Assembly (NCBI GenBank): GCA_964058805.1
Contig: CAXKVV010000004.1
Coordinates: forward strand, 1 to 64,000
DNA: 64,000 nucleotides
DNA from: Schoenoplectus triqueter
Taxonomy: Eukaryota; Streptophyta; Magnoliopsida; Poales; Cyperaceae
Direction: 5' to 3'
Numbering within the stretch: position 1 is the stretch's first letter; the number at the start of each line of letters is the position of its first letter. Positions 10,983-25,000 of this stretch are shown here, piece after piece. The position numbers and the translations under genes are program-made. The notes under the pieces were generated by a model that did not search any database, had not been told where the DNA came from, and was given only the letters and a program-made list of their open reading frames with translations.

Positions 10983-12065
10983 TTTTTATATTTTATTGAA
11001 CAATATATCATGTATATTTATATTTGTGAGATAAATGCAATGGAAGCTATTTTCTTAATTCATTTATGTGATGATTGTTATAAATTATTTAATATCAGTA
11101 TATTTAGCATAACACATGAGATGAGATATAAAATAAAAGGTATGTCAGACAGTTGATTGGTCTTCTCACACAGGCAATCGCTTCTATGTCTTTGTAGTAC
11201 ATAGAAATGAGATTAGTTTTAAGCTAAATATGATACAAAACGTGAGAGCAAAGTGCTTAAAATAATATCGCCTTGATAAAGAATCAAGATGAGGTCATAT
11301 GAATTTAAATTATGATCGAAGGTGAAATACCCACTATTTACCTTAACTGTCTTATGCCAAGTGAGAGTCTTGTTATTGTATTTAAAAGTAAGTAGAGTTG
11401 TGGACTCAAGTTAGATATTTTATATATATCTGAACTATTACTTGTATGGTATTAAATTTTAGTTTAGACATACGCTCCATAAGAAAATGGAGAATAATAC
11501 CATAGCATATGTTTCATACCATATGTGCAATTGACCAATAGGGTAACAGAAGATATGATCTCTGCTTCTTTGTTGTGTGAGACCCGTGAGATAAAAAGAA
11601 TCTCATAGTACTCTTTGATTTTTTACTAAATACTTGAAGTTTCATTTCAATTAGTTATTTTGGAATGTTATCAATGATCATGATTGATGCGGTCTAATGA
11701 AATATATCTGGATAACAATTGTTTTGGAATGAAGAGATTTTAGATAAAAGAAAAAGATCATTATAGTATCATATTTATTTATATTCACTGGTGCACCAAT
11801 TATGTTTATGTGACATGATTGTGAATATATAAGTATGGATGTATCAATAAATAAAAGAGATCATATTATACTTAAAATATGATTAGATGATCTGAGGTAC
11901 TGCATATTTACTCTACTTAGATGTTGTTATACATACCTAACAGTTGGATAACAACATATGCTCTCAAATTCAAATATGCTGGTCACGACCTATTTTCTTG
12001 TATGAATTTTAACAGAGATAAGAAATTATATATTCTCTTAGTTTATATCGGGTCTTCCATTTTGT
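10983..12065 (+). other. Non-coding 3' region of the Copia element
   Basis: About 1.1 kb between the pol stop and the polypurine tract with no credible ORF. Such a long region is unusual for a simple Copia element. It includes short complementary words such as CATATG-centred stretches near 11506-11526, but I could not assign a function. Confidence 0.6.
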
Positions 12066-12077
12066 GCGAGTGGGAGA
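12066..12077 (+). other. Polypurine tract
   Basis: GCGAGTGGGAGA lies immediately before the 3' LTR, as expected for the plus-strand primer. Confidence 0.75.
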
Positions 12078-12478
12078 TGTTGGATTTAATTATTAGTACG
12101 CCCATTATGGGAAACCCGAATCCAAACCCAACCCGTTATAAGATTGAACAGATGCACTGGAAAGGTGCATTGAACAAGTGCACTGGAGAGGTGCATTGAA
12201 CAAGTGTATTGAGCAGATGCGTTGGCTTATAAATATACACTAGTATACTCTCTCTCACAGATCATCAGAAAAACGAATATGTCACTATTATCAAAGAGAG
12301 AGAGAAAGATAAAAGATACTCTGTTAAGACTTGAAGAATTTAGGTTGTGGAAAACGCAAGGCTTCCGGCTTCGGCTCGTGATTTCTTGTAGAACCGGTGA
12401 TAGTGCTGTATTGGTCAGAACCGCTTCCGCACGAAGATTAACGGAGCAACTTGTAAGTTTTATCCGTTAAATATTACA
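12078..12478 (+). repeat. 3' LTR of the Copia element
   Basis: 401 bp, TG...CA, followed by the target duplication CTTTA (12479-12483). The differences from the 5' LTR lie mostly in the first 110 bp and in the GA-rich run. Confidence 0.95.
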
Positions 12479-12492
12479 CTTTATTTTGTTTC

Positions 12493-12900
12493 TAGGGGTT
12501 TCAATTATTAATCCGATTCGATCCAAACTCAATCTGATCCGACATGATCCGAAAATAAATGGATCGGATACGGATTTAAATTTTTTGATCCAAATCGGTT
12601 CGGGTCAACCCGACCCGATTAATTATATTTTTTTGAAGTAATTTTTTTGATTTAGTGCTAATTAAAACTTAAATATATACTAATTATACACTAATTAAGA
12701 TTAATTATAAATTAATTAATATTTTATTACTTAAAAATATATAAAAATAATTAATAAATATTTAACATTTTACACGGGTTGGGTTGGGTCGACCTGTGAC
12801 CCGTCGGGTCGGATGTGGGTCAAGATTTTTGACCCGAATTTAATCGAGTCTGATTAAGAAAAATAATAAAATAATATGACCCGACCCATTGACACCCCTA
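12493..12900. mobile_element. ~400-bp GGGTCGGGT-family MITE
   Basis: It begins TAGGGGTTTCAAT and ends ATTGACACCCCTA, giving 12 of 13 complementary positions. The interior has GGGT/GACCCG-rich flanks around an AT-rich core. It is an inverted-orientation relative of the element at 40936-41331: both share the words for 'TTGGGTCGGGT' and the TAATTAATATTTTATTACTTAA-like core. It starts 9 bp after the Copia target duplication. The target duplication could be just TA and is not decisive. Confidence 0.65.
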
Positions 12901-14172
12901 ATCCTAGCTATATTATTTTATCTTTTTTTAGGATAGCCTAAGAATAGCAGAATAACTACTATTTTCAGGATAGAAATAACAATTGTGTATCAAAACATAA
13001 ATCTGCTATTCCAGAACAGTGAGAATAACTATTATTCTGCTATTCCGTGAGGGAGATAAAATAGTTACTATTTTTTCAACTCTCCATTATAATTTCAAAC
13101 AAATAATCCAAATAATATTTCTACCATTCAGAATAACATCACATTTTACTATCCTCATACTTATCGAAAAAATCACTATTTTTACATTATCCTCATTTGC
13201 TATCTCAATTCCACTATTTTTACTCCGCGCAGCCGAGAAATTCAGTAAAAGTGTTTGATGGGCTATGTCAGCTTTGATTTTGGGTTCAACACTCTTTGAT
13301 TTTAGTTTAACGAAGCAATGTTTTGTTTTTGTTTTTTTGCTTTTCATTTAATAAAAGACTAAAAGGTTATATCTAAGCATGGATTAGAGTAAACAACTTT
13401 CAGAATTATATATACTAGAGTTATAACTCGGGATTTGTCCCGATAATATAATTTTTAAATAATTAATTAATAATATAAAAATCTAAATATATTTAATAAA
13501 ATTTTACAATACATTGAAGAAAATTTAGACACAATATTTTTAAATGCTAAGTAATAATGATAATTATCATAATATTAATTAATATAAATAAATATATAAT
13601 AATCTATAAATAATTATATAAAAATATTGGATCATTTTAAGAGTTAAGTTTCACCTTAATTATATTACGCATTATTTTAAATGAGGAGAGATAAATTATT
13701 TTATATAAATCATTGGATTCAAGAAGATGAAAATATTTAAACAAAATTAATGATGAAAAAAAATGATAATGTGACATGTTTACAAAAATTAAAAGATTAC
13801 TCTCTCTTTTATGTATTAAGGATTTAAAAATAATGTAAAATAATAATCCGCCCTTGGTCTGTTAAAATGCCAGTAGATGCTCGCAAGTTTCGTCTTCAGT
13901 TATATAGAAACTTCTAGATAGCGGACATATCTAAGCTTATTTACAAGTGTTTCCATTCTTTCGGTACAGCGGGGGCTTAATGATTTTTTAATTAAAATTC
14001 AAACCCAATTTGATCGGTCATAACAGATTTAAAAAATATGTATTTGATTGATTCGCCCATATATTTATAATTTTTTTATTGCAGATATTTACGGATAACT
14101 TAATCCAATACATATAGTTTTTTTATGGTGCGAATTTTTATCAATGATACGGATTAAATAGGTTGTCATTTC

Positions 14173-14203
<31 letters not shown>

Positions 14204-15524
14204 TGTTAATATTGAATGTTATATTTATGATATTACAACTCAATGACAAAAAATAAAAATATAAATTAATAAAGATAATTGGACGTCAAGTACGAATAAT
14301 AGTTTGAAAAAGTAAATATTCTTTACGTCTCATAAAAAATATGAGTCATAATTTATGTTCAAAAAGGAAAAATAATAGATAACATCCATAAATAAAAAAT
14401 ATAATGAAAATTACATAGCAATAATTAAAATGCAAAGTAGATTTTTTACTGTTAAATAATTATTTTATTAATTACCCAACAAATTTTACATACAAAATTT
14501 GAAAAAAAAAACTTATCATCTATTATTAAATAAGACCAGATCCGATTTAGGCGAGGCTTCATAATGCAAACTCATAACCTAATCCACTATAACGGGTTAG
14601 TCAAAATCGTGCCCAACCCGATAATATATCAATCTGGTAAAAAAAACGACTTGGGTCGAATGGGTTGGACGGGTTAACATTTTTTGTACAACCCTAACTT
14701 TTGTAATAATGGAAATGCAACATTTTTTTTGCACATTCGTTTCAAAATATTTTTATCCTTTCGATTTTTAATTCATTGGTCCAAAGAATTAAGTTTCAAA
14801 ATTAGTAAAGGAAAAATATTTTCAATTATGGAAATAGATGTAGAATGCTCATATCCTTTGCAACAGGATTACTAAGAGTTTATATGACACTTTTAAGACA
14901 ACTAACTAATTTAACAAGAAGTGCTAAATTATTTACAATTTATTTGCACGCGCCACAATGTTTTATCCCAATTCATTTGCAAGTGGAAAGGAGACGCTCT
15001 AATAATATTTATCATCAAAATTTGGTGAAAAATATTACGTAAAATTAACAACGAATTTAAACTTCCCCAAAAAAAAGATCTCCCTGATTATCCAGTCTTT
15101 TAATGTGTATTATGCATTATGTTAATTAAATGGTTATGCTTCTTGGTGAATGTACCTTTTATGGGCGATTTTTTTTATCCATATTTAAAGTTATAAAGTT
15201 TGACCCTCTTTTAATTCATCTAGAATGTGAAGAGCACATATATTTGAAGATATGAATGAATATGTATAATAGATGAATTTAAAAATAGAACTACTTTCAA
15301 AATTAAGTTCAGAGTTTGGTCTTAAAGCTGTTCACGGACAAAACGTGACTTAACATTAAAATAGACACTAGTTTGAACTAATCCAGGGAAGGCGTCTTGT
15401 CTAGGATTAGTTAAATTTGGTATCATCTCATTTTCGCTGATGATATAGTGCATCATTAAGATAAAGAATATTACAGTTGCGCACCTACTGGTCAATAGCT
15501 AAATTAGACTCAAAAGCGTGTACC

Positions 15525-15530
<6 letters not shown>
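12901..15530. other. AT-rich intergenic region
   Basis: No gene seen. Contents are an imperfect inverted repeat of GAATAGCAGAATAA (about 12945-13046), a short hairpin CGGGA...TCCCG at about 13428-13442, an ATT trinucleotide microsatellite (about 14173-14203), and a degenerate GGGTT-type repeat (about 14520-14695) like the 12493 element. The remainder is low-complexity AT-rich DNA. Confidence 0.45.
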
Positions 15531-15557
<27 letters not shown>

Positions 15558-15560
<3 letters not shown>

Positions 15561-15957
15561 TAATGCTATGGTGCTTCGCGAAGCAAAAAAATTTTTGTGC
15601 TTCGCGTCCGTATCTCGAATTTAAAAGTTCAAACGGCCGATCCAAACCGTTGAACATCATCTTCATATTGAAATATCCTTGGAGATCAAATTTTATATTT
15701 TTTTGAATTTTTTTGATATTTTTTAGATGGGTACAAAATTTGTTGATCTAAAGATTTCTGCACCATCAAAAACAAGCGACTTTGTACCCATCTAAAAAAT
15801 ATCAAAAAAATTCAAAAAAATATAAAATTTGATCTCCAAGGATATTTCAATATGAAGATGATGCTCAACGGTTTGGATCGGCCGTTTGAACTTTTAAATT
15901 CGAGATACGGACGCGAAGCACAAAATTTTTTTTGCTTCGCGAAGCACCATAGCATTA

Positions 15958-15960
<3 letters not shown>
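15558..15960. mobile_element. 403-bp near-perfect foldback element in (TA)n
   Basis: The two arms are nearly perfect complements over almost the whole element. It begins GAGTAATGCTATGGTGCTTC and ends GAAGCACCATAGCATTACTC. Each arm carries GCTTCGCGAAGC, itself a palindrome. TA repeats flank both sides (15531-15557 and 15961-15992), so the insertion is inside a TA microsatellite. No ORF. The arms are the least diverged of all the foldback elements here, suggesting the youngest insertion. Confidence 0.85.
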
Positions 15961-15992
<32 letters not shown>

Positions 15993-15997
<5 letters not shown>

Positions 15998-16387
15998 TGG
16001 TGTTTTGCAAAGCATAAGAACGTTGTGTGATTTGCGCTCTATTATTAATTTTAAATCAGAAATGATCGATCCAAACCGCTCAATCTAATATGCATATCAA
16101 AATCTATTAGTAAACCAAATTTTATATTTTTTAGAATTCATTTGCCATTTTTTTGAATAGAGGGAAAACCGTCATTTTTGAATGAATCAGAATTCTCAGA
16201 TCAAGTCATTTTCTCCTCACAAAAAAAAATAGCAAAAAATTCTAAAAAATATAAAATTTGGTTTACTAATAGATTTTGATATGAAGATTAGATTGAACGA
16301 TTTGATTGATTATTTCTGACTTGAAATTAACAATAGAGCGCAAAGTACACAATACCTTTCGTGCTTTGCAAAACACCATAGTCGGAC
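15993..16387. mobile_element. 395-bp foldback element in (TA)n
   Basis: It begins GGGTATGGTGTTTTGCAAAGCA and ends with complementary TGCTTTGCAAAACACCATAGTC. Internal complementary blocks include AAATTTTATATTTTTTAGAA and TTCTAAAAAATATAAAATTT. TA repeats lie on both sides. It is distantly related to the 15558 element: both have the GATCCAAACCG block and the same layout. Confidence 0.8.
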
Positions 16388-16400
16388 TATATATATATAT

Positions 16401-16799
16401 AGTTGGGCTATCGTGCATTATGTATAGTATGGATCGACTCCATGTTATGGACTGGTTCTTCGTTCTCGAAGTCTAAATGGTTGATCCAAACCGCTCAAAA
16501 TATTTTTCATATGAATATCTAGTTAGGAACTAAATTTTATATATTTTTAATTTTTATACTATTTTTTAAATAGTTAAAAAATTATTTGATTTAATTATTA
16601 TGAGCCATTCAAAAGGATTAATTTTCTAACTATCTAAAAAATAAAAAAAATCTAAAAATATATATATAATTTGATCTCTAACTAGATATTCATATAAAAA
16701 ATATTTTGAACGGTTCAGATCAATTATTTAAACTTTAAGAATAAAAAACCGATTCATAACACGGAGTCGATCCGTAATATGCATAACATCATACCAACT
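16401..16799. mobile_element. 399-bp foldback element in (TA)n
   Basis: It begins AGTTGGGCTATCGTGCATTATG and ends CATAACATCATACCAACT. GATCGACTCCATGTTATG in the left arm pairs with CATAACACGGAGTCGATC in the right. TA/CT microsatellites flank both sides. Third member in tandem with the previous two, and diverged between arms. Confidence 0.78.
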
Positions 16800-17127
16800 C
16801 TCTCTATATATATAGCTGCACTCATTTTGTCCAATAACATAACATCTTTCTCATTAAATTTAAGTTTCACAATACAACTGCCGGCGCTTTATCACCTAGC
16901 CTTGTATTTATTTTTCCCTGATGTTTGAATTGCATATGATAGATCTTTTTGAAAAACCTTTTAGTGTTGTTTGAGATCACTTGTGTCTTACTAAAATTAT
17001 GATGCTTGTTTCTATGAGTACTATTGTAATTCAGAACATGCTACTTTTAATACAATTCTGATTTTTTTTTCGTGGATAGAAAAGTTAATAAAGACGTTAA
17101 GGCATTAAAGGTTAATAGAAATTTTTT

Positions 17128-17499
17128 GGGTTAATTTTCCGACGGATCACTGAACTTTGATATTTATCTATATTTGGTCAATGAACTTTCATTTATCCGA
17201 TTTTAGTCACTGAACTTTGATGTTCATTCATTATCACTCTCATTAGTTTTTTCATTAAAAAATAATTGAAATAAAATTATATTTGTTGCCAAAAATAATT
17301 AAAATAAAAAATGGATAAATGAAATGAAATTATATTTATTTTTCATTAGTTTTTCAATTATTTTTAAATGAAAAAATTAATAGGAGTGACTAAATATGGA
17401 TGAACATCAAAATTTAGTGACTAAAAACGGATAAATGAAAGTTCAATAATCAAATATGGATAAACATCAAAGTTAAGTGACATGTCACAAAATTAACCC
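17128..17499. mobile_element. 372-bp hAT-like MITE with 8-bp target duplication
   Basis: Terminal inverted repeats GGGTTAATTTT / AAAATTAACCC, flanked by a perfect 8-bp duplication AATTTTTT (17120-17127 and 17500-17507). The arms carry repeated words CACTGAACTTTGAT and GGATAAATGAAAGTTCA that pair across the element. An 8-bp duplication is the hAT signature. Non-coding. Confidence 0.75.
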
Positions 17500-17509
17500 A
17501 ATTTTTTTT

Positions 17510-19015
17510 ACAAAGGCGGTAAAGCACCAAGAGACATTGATTTACTTTGGATTAGGAAAGACAGACGAAATGCATTGTTTGCAGTCCAAATATCAGCAAA
17601 GAATTTTCTGGTGTTGAGTGTGTTTAAAGATTAGACCTGCGTATCATGCACAACATAACCATGAAACATGTTACATCTTACCTAAATATTTAATTGAGAG
17701 TTGATAATGCTTCAATTAAAAGTTATTAGGAAGTACCTGTTCATTTTTAAGATAAAGAGCTACATTGTTTCTTAACCTGATCGACACAATGGTCCACCTT
17801 GCCTCTAATTGTGCTACGTACATGAATTTGAAAGTCTTATGTCAATTTAAAACCGGGCAATCAATCGACCCAAATTAGAATCAGCTTTGCTCGAATTGGA
17901 TGGTCAGAGAAAGTAGGAAATGAACAGTTTTAAAACAAACCCAAATTAGACCACCCAAATGAGAATCAATTGGTCTTCTCTGACTCTCCTTTTCTGCCCG
18001 TTGCCGCGTTATTATATGATGAATTGATGATGATGATGAAGGGCACAACTGATATTACAGTGTAAAATTCAGTGCATATTTATTTGCCTTATCATTGGCA
18101 GCTGAGCACTCTTAAGATAATACTTACGAGACAAAAATGCTTTCAATCTTCCAAACTGCCACGCACTACACAACAAACACAATTAATGTAATATTAAAGC
18201 GTGATATCTAATTAAGAGTGGCGATCACTAGATATGTTTTGATTCAATTTAAGTTTGAAACTGTCATTGTAGAACTGTTTTTATACTATTTTATAGTCTT
18301 TTGAAATTTAATTGTCTGAAATTAATAGCACTCTGTGCATTATTAAACAAATATTTAACTTGTATGAAATTTAATTGTTAGACTATCTTTATCTTCGATA
18401 ACATGCATACTCATTTTTCTTTCAAAAAAATTCATTTCAGAGTTTATTTTTATTTAATATTTTAAATATATTATTGAAACTGTCAAAATAACATTATTAA
18501 ACAATCCCTCAATATCTAAATTAAACTGTGAGAGACAATTGCTTAGTGCTCTAGACATCGCCCTCACTTTATGGTGAGCATTCTTAAGATATAATTTTTC
18601 TTTTAAACGCACTGGTAGCCAACCTTACGCATCAAACCCAATTTTGTTCCATTGGTTTGAACGGCATTAAAAGATAATGCAGGGACGACAAAATACTTAA
18701 TACATTAACAACTTACGTTGATAGATGATTTTGACAACTGTTTAGAACGAATTATAAACAAGAAATCGGACATCATTACCAAAAAAAATAAAGTATCTAG
18801 AGACTTTATTTTGAGAATTAAAATAATCGGAGAGAGAAATAAGGGAAGAAAAAAGGGTATCAAGTTATTGGTCGATAGAATCAGTCCACCTTATATATTG
18901 AAGGGGACACGTCACCATCAATGTGCCGACGACCACGGACCACCATCCATAATTTTCAGAATAGAAGAAATAAAATTAAATAAGGAGGTAAATCCATCTT
19001 GAGGACAAGTGCACA
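17510..19015. other. Intergenic region left of the satellite
   Basis: Mixed unique sequence. A 94-codon open frame (18718-19002) resembles no family I know and is probably fortuitous. No repeats were recognised. Confidence 0.35.
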
Positions 19016-19019
19016 ATAG

Positions 19020-22000
19020 ATATATTTAGAAGTAATTATATTAATTTATAAGAAATTATTTATAATATACAGCTAAAATTTTTGAAAAATTCAAATAACT
19101 TATTTAAACAGTTGTTTTTAATGCATCTTATTTATGTTTTGTGCAAAATTAGTATTGTAGAATATCCAAATCAAAATTTTAATTAGAAGATCTTATAATA
19201 GTCATGCTTAGGAGTAATTATATTAATTTATAAAAAAATATGTGTAATTATACAGCCAAAAATAAAAAAAAACTCAAATAACTATTTTTAAAGCCTCCTA
19301 TTTATGTATTATGTAAAATTAGTATTATAGAATTTTCATATTAAAATATTAATTAGATAATCTTTTAATAGATATAGGAGTGATTATATTAGTATCATAG
19401 AATATTCATATCGAAGTGCTAACTGAACAATCTTATAATAAGCATAATAAGAAGTAATTATATTAATTTGCATGAAATTATACGTATTTATGGGTCCAAA
19501 AATAAAAAAAATCAAACAACTTGTTTAAACATCAGTTTTTAATGCATCTTACTTACGTTTTGTATCAAATTAGCGTCATAAAATATTCATATCGAAAGTT
19601 TAATTAGATAATCTTATAATAGGCATAATTAAAAGTAATTATATTAATTTATATGAAATTATATATAGTTATGCGGCAAAAAAATTTAAAAAACTCAATC
19701 AACTAGTCTAAATGGTTATTTTGTTAATGCATCTTACTTATATTTTGTGTAAACTTAGTGTCGTGGAATTTTCATATCGAAGTAGTAATTGGATAATCTT
19801 CTAGTAGGCACAATTAGGAGTAATTATATTAATTTTTATGAAATTATATATAGTGATGAGACAATAAATTTGAAAAATCTTAAACAACTTGTTTAAACAG
19901 CAGTTTTAAATGTACCTTATTTATGTTTTATGAAAATTTAGTGTCATAGGATATTCATAACAAAGTGTTAATTGGACAATCCTAAAATAGACGTAATTAG
20001 AAATAATTATATTAATTTACAAGAAATTATGTGTACTTATGCGTCTAAATTTTTTGAAAAGCACAAACAACTTGTTTAAACAGCTATTTTTAATGCATCC
20101 TACTTATGTCTTGTGCAAACTTAGTGTCGTAGAATATTAATATTGATATGTTAATTGGCTAATATTTTAATAGACATAATTATGAGTAATTATATTAATT
20201 TTCACGAAATTATATATAGTTATGAGCCCAAAAATATTAAAAAAAAACTTAACTTTATTAAATAGCAATTTTTAATGAATCTTACATATGTTTTGAGGAA
20301 TAAATAGTGCTCAAAAATATTCATTTTGAAGTGTTAATTGAACATTCTTATAATAGGTATAATTAGGAGTATTTTATTAATTTCCACCAAATAGTGTAGT
20401 TATACAGCCAAAAATTTTTGAAAAACTCAATTAACTAGTCTAAACGGCCGTTTTGTTAGCGCATCTTACTTATGTTTTGTGTAAACTTAGTGTCGTAGAA
20501 TTTTCATATCAAAGTAGTAATTGGATAATCTTCTAGTAGGTAAAATTAGGTGTAAATATATTAATTTTGACGTAATTATATGTAGTTATGAGAGAATAAA
20601 TTTGAAAAATCTTGAACAACTTGTTTAAACAGCAGTTTCAAATGTATCTTGTTTATGTTTGATGAAAAATTACTGTTAAGGGATATACATATTGGACTGT
20701 TGATTTAACAATCTTATAATAAACATAATTATGAGTAATTATATTTATTTGCATTAAATTATGTGTAGTTTTGCAGCAAAAAATTTTAAAAATCTCAAAT
20801 GACTTGTTTAAACAGCAGTTTCTAACGCATCTTACATATTTTTTGTGAAAAATTAGTATCGTAGAATATTCATATCAATGTGTTAGTTAAATAAATCTTA
20901 TAAAGGACATAATTTGGAGTGATTATATTAATTTATACGAAATTATGTGCAGTTATGCGCCGAATAAATTTGGAAAGATCAAACAACTTATTTAAACAAC
21001 AGTTTTTATTGCATCTTATTAATGTTTTGTGCAAAATTAGTGCGGTACAATATTCATATGGAAGTTTTAATTTTAAAATCTAAAAATGGGCATATTTAGT
21101 AGTAATTATATTAATTTATGAGAAATTATGTATAGTTATGCATCCAATTTTTTTGAAAAACTATAATAACTTGTTTAAACAGCTGTTTTTCGTGCATTTT
21201 ACTTATATTTTGTACAAGATTAGTATCGTGGAATATTCAAATCGAAGTTCTAATTATAATATCGTATAATAGTCATGATTTAGAGTAATTATATTAATTT
21301 ATCAGAAATTATGTATAATTATGTGGCCAGAAATTTTAAAATACTCAAACAACTTGTTTAAACAGCTGTTTTTAAAGCCTGCTACTTATGTATTGTGCAA
21401 AATTAGTGTTGTAGAATGTTCATATTGGAGTGTTAATTAGATTATATTTTAATAGACATAATTAGTAGTGATTATATTAATTTTTACTAAATTATATGTA
21501 GTTATGGGGAAAAAATGTTTAAATTCTCGAACAACATTTTTAAATAGCCGTTTCTAATGAATCTTACTTCTGCTTTGGGAATAAATAGTGTCGTAGAATA
21601 TTCATATCGAAGTGCTGATTGAACAATCTTATAATAGACATAATTAGGAGTAATTATATTAATGTTCACGAAATTATATGTTTTTATGGGTCCAAAATAA
21701 AATAAAAAATCAAACAAGTTGTTTAAACAGCAGTTTTTGATTTATCTTACTAGCATTTTGTGTCAAATTAGCGTCATAGAATATTAATATCAAAGTTTTA
21801 ATTAGATAATCTTATAATAGGCATAATTAGGAGTAATTATATTAATTTTTATGAAACTATATATAGTTATGCGGTAAAATTTTTGAAAAACTCAATTAAC
21901 TAGTCTAAACGGCTGTTTTGTTAGTGCATCTTACTTATGTTTTGTGTAAACTTAGTGTCGTAGAATTTTCATATCAAAGTAGTAATTGGATAATCTTCTA

Positions 22001-25000
22001 GTAGGTAAAATTAGGTGTAATTCTATTAATTTTGACGTAATTATATGTAGTTATAAGAGAATAAATTTGAAAAATCTTAAACAACTTGTTTAAACAGCAG
22101 TTCCAAATGTATCTTGTTTATGTTTGATGAAAAATTACTGTTAAGGGATATACATATTGGACTGTTGATTTAACAATCTTATAATAGACATAATTATTAG
22201 TAATTATATTAATTTGCATGAAATTATGTGTAGTTATGCATCCAAAAATTTTAAAAATCTCAAATGACTTGTTTAAACAGCAGTTTCTAACGCATCTTAC
22301 TTATGTTTTGTGAAAAATTAGTATCGTAGAATATTCATATCAATGTGTTAGTTAAATAAATCTTATAAAGGACATAATTCGGAGTGATTATATTAATTTA
22401 TACAAAATTATGTGCAGTTATGCGCCGAATAAATTTGGAAAGATCGAACAACTTATTTAAACCACAGTTTTTAATGCATCTTATTTATGTTTTGTGCAAA
22501 ATTAGTGCGGTAGAATATTCATATTGAAGTTTTAATTTTAAAATCTTAAAATGGGCATATTTATTATTAATTATATTTATTTATGAGAAATTATGTGTAG
22601 TTATGCATCCAATTTTTTTGAAAAACTCAAATAACTTTTTTAAACAGTTGTTTTTCGTGCATTCTACTTATATTTTGTGCAAGATTAGTATCGTGGAATA
22701 TTCAAATCGAAGTTCTAATTATAATATCTTATAATAGTCATGATTCGGAGTAATTATATTAATTTATCAGAAATTATGTATAATTATGCGGCCAGAAAAT
22801 TTAAAATACTCAAACAACTTGTTTAAACAGCTGTTTTTAAAGTCTGTTACTTATGTATTATGCAAAATTAGTGTTGTAGAATGTTCATATTGAAGTGTTA
22901 ATTAGATTATATTTTAATAGACATAATTAGAAGTGATTATATTAATTTTCACTAAATTATATGTAGTTATGGGGCAAAAAATGTTTAAATTCTAGAACAA
23001 CATTTTTAAATAGCCGTTTCTAATGAATCTTACTTCTGCTTTGGGAATAAATAGTGTCGTAGAATATTCATATCGATGTGCTGATTGAACAATCTTATAA
23101 TAGACATAATTAGGAGTAATTATATTAATTTTCACGAAATTATACGTTTTTATGGGTCCAAAATAAAATAAAAAATCAAACAACTTGTTTAAACAACAGT
23201 TTTTAATGCATCTTACTAGCATTTAGTGTCAAATTAGCGTCATAGAATATTAATATCAAAGTTTGAATTAGATAATCTTATAATAGGCATAATTAGATGT
23301 AATTATATTAATTTTCACGAAAATATATATAGTTATGCGGCAAAAATTTTGAAAAACTCAATTAACTAGTCTAAACGGCTGTTTTGTTAGTGCATCTTAC
23401 TTATGTTTTGTGTAAACTTAGTGTCGTAGAATTTTCATATCAAAGTAGTAATTGGATAATCTTCTAGTAGGTAAATTAGGAGTAATTATATTAATTTTGA
23501 CGTAATTATATGTAGTTATGAGAGAATAAATTTGAAAAATCTTGAACAACTTGTTTAAACAACAGTTTCAAATGTATCTTGTTTATGTTTGATGAAAAAT
23601 TACTGTTAAGGGATATACATATTGGACTGTTGATTTAACAATCTTATAATAGACATAATTACGAGTAATTATATTAATTTGCATGAAATTATGTGTAGTT
23701 TTGCAGCCAAAAATTTTAAAAATCTCAAATGACTTGTTTAAACAGCAGTTTCTAACGCATCTTACTTATTTTTTTATGAAAAATTAGTATCGTAGAATAT
23801 TCATATCAATGTGTTAGTTAAATAAATCTTATAAAGGACATAATTTGGAGTGATTATATTAATTTATACAAAATTATGTGCAGTTATGCGCCGAATAAAT
23901 TTGGAAAGATCAAACAACTTATTTAAACAACATTTTTAATGCATCTTATTAATGTTTTGTGCAAAATTAGTGCGGTACAATATTCATATTGAAGTTTTAA
24001 TTTTAAAATCTTTAAATGGGTATATTTAGTAGTAATTATATTAATTTATGAGAAATTATGTGTAGTTATGCATCCATTTTTTTTGAAAAACTCAAATAAC
24101 TTGTTTAAACAGCTGTTTTTCGTGCATTTTACTTATATTTTGTACAAGATTAGTATCGTGGAATATTCAAATCGAAGTTCTAATTATAATATCTTATAAT
24201 AGTCATGATTCGGAGTAATTATATTAATTTAACAGAAATTATGTATAATTATGCGGCCAGAAATTTTAAAATACTCAAACAACTTGTTTAAACAGCTGTT
24301 TTTAAAGCCTGCTACTTCTGTATTGTGCAAAATTAGTTTTGTAGAATATTCATATTGAAGTGTTAATTAGATTAAATTTTAATAGACATAATTAGAAGTG
24401 ATTATATTAATTTTCACTAAATTATATGTAGTTATGGGGCAAAAATCGTTTAAATTCTCGAACAACATTTTTAAATAGCCGTTTCTAATGAATCTTACTT
24501 CTGCTTTGGGAATAAATAGTGTCGTAGAATATTCATATCGATGTGCTGATTGAACAATCTTATAATAGACATAATTAGGAGTAATTATATTAATTTTCAC
24601 GAAATTATACGTTTTTATGGGTCCAAAATAAAATAAAAAATCAAACAACTTGTTTAAACAACAGTTTTTAATGCATCTTACTAGGATTTAGTGTCAAATT
24701 AGCGTCATAGAATATTAATATCAAAGTTTGAATTAGATAATCTTATAATAGACATAATTAGATGTAATTATATTAATTTTCATGAAAATATACATAGTTA
24801 TGCGGCAAAATTTTTTAAAAACTCAATTAACTAGTCTAAACGGCCGTTTTGTTAGCGCATCTTACTTATGTTTTGTGTAAACTTAGTGTCGTAGAATTTT
24901 CATATCAAAGTAGTAATTGGATAATCTTCTAGTAGGTAAAATTAGGTGTAAATATATTAATTTTGACGTAATTATATGTAGTTATGAGAGAATAAATTTG

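Larger units (their letters stand above)
5570..12478 (+). mobile_element. Full-length Ty1/Copia LTR retrotransposon
   Basis: Complete 6,909-bp element. It has two 401-bp LTRs with TG...CA ends, a perfect 5-bp target duplication CTTTA (5565-5569 and 12479-12483), an initiator-Met tRNA primer-binding site after the 5' LTR and a purine-rich tract before the 3' LTR. The domain order gag, protease, integrase, reverse transcriptase, RNase H is that of Copia (Pseudoviridae-type) elements. A hand alignment of the LTRs gives about 13 mismatches in 401 positions (about 3%), mostly transitions, so the insertion is fairly recent. One in-frame stop (8304-8306) splits the polyprotein. Confidence 0.97.

Noticed and set aside
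18718..19002. 94-codon plus-strand frame
   Set aside because: Lysine/isoleucine-rich with no family features; it ends at the satellite edge. Could not be supported as a gene.
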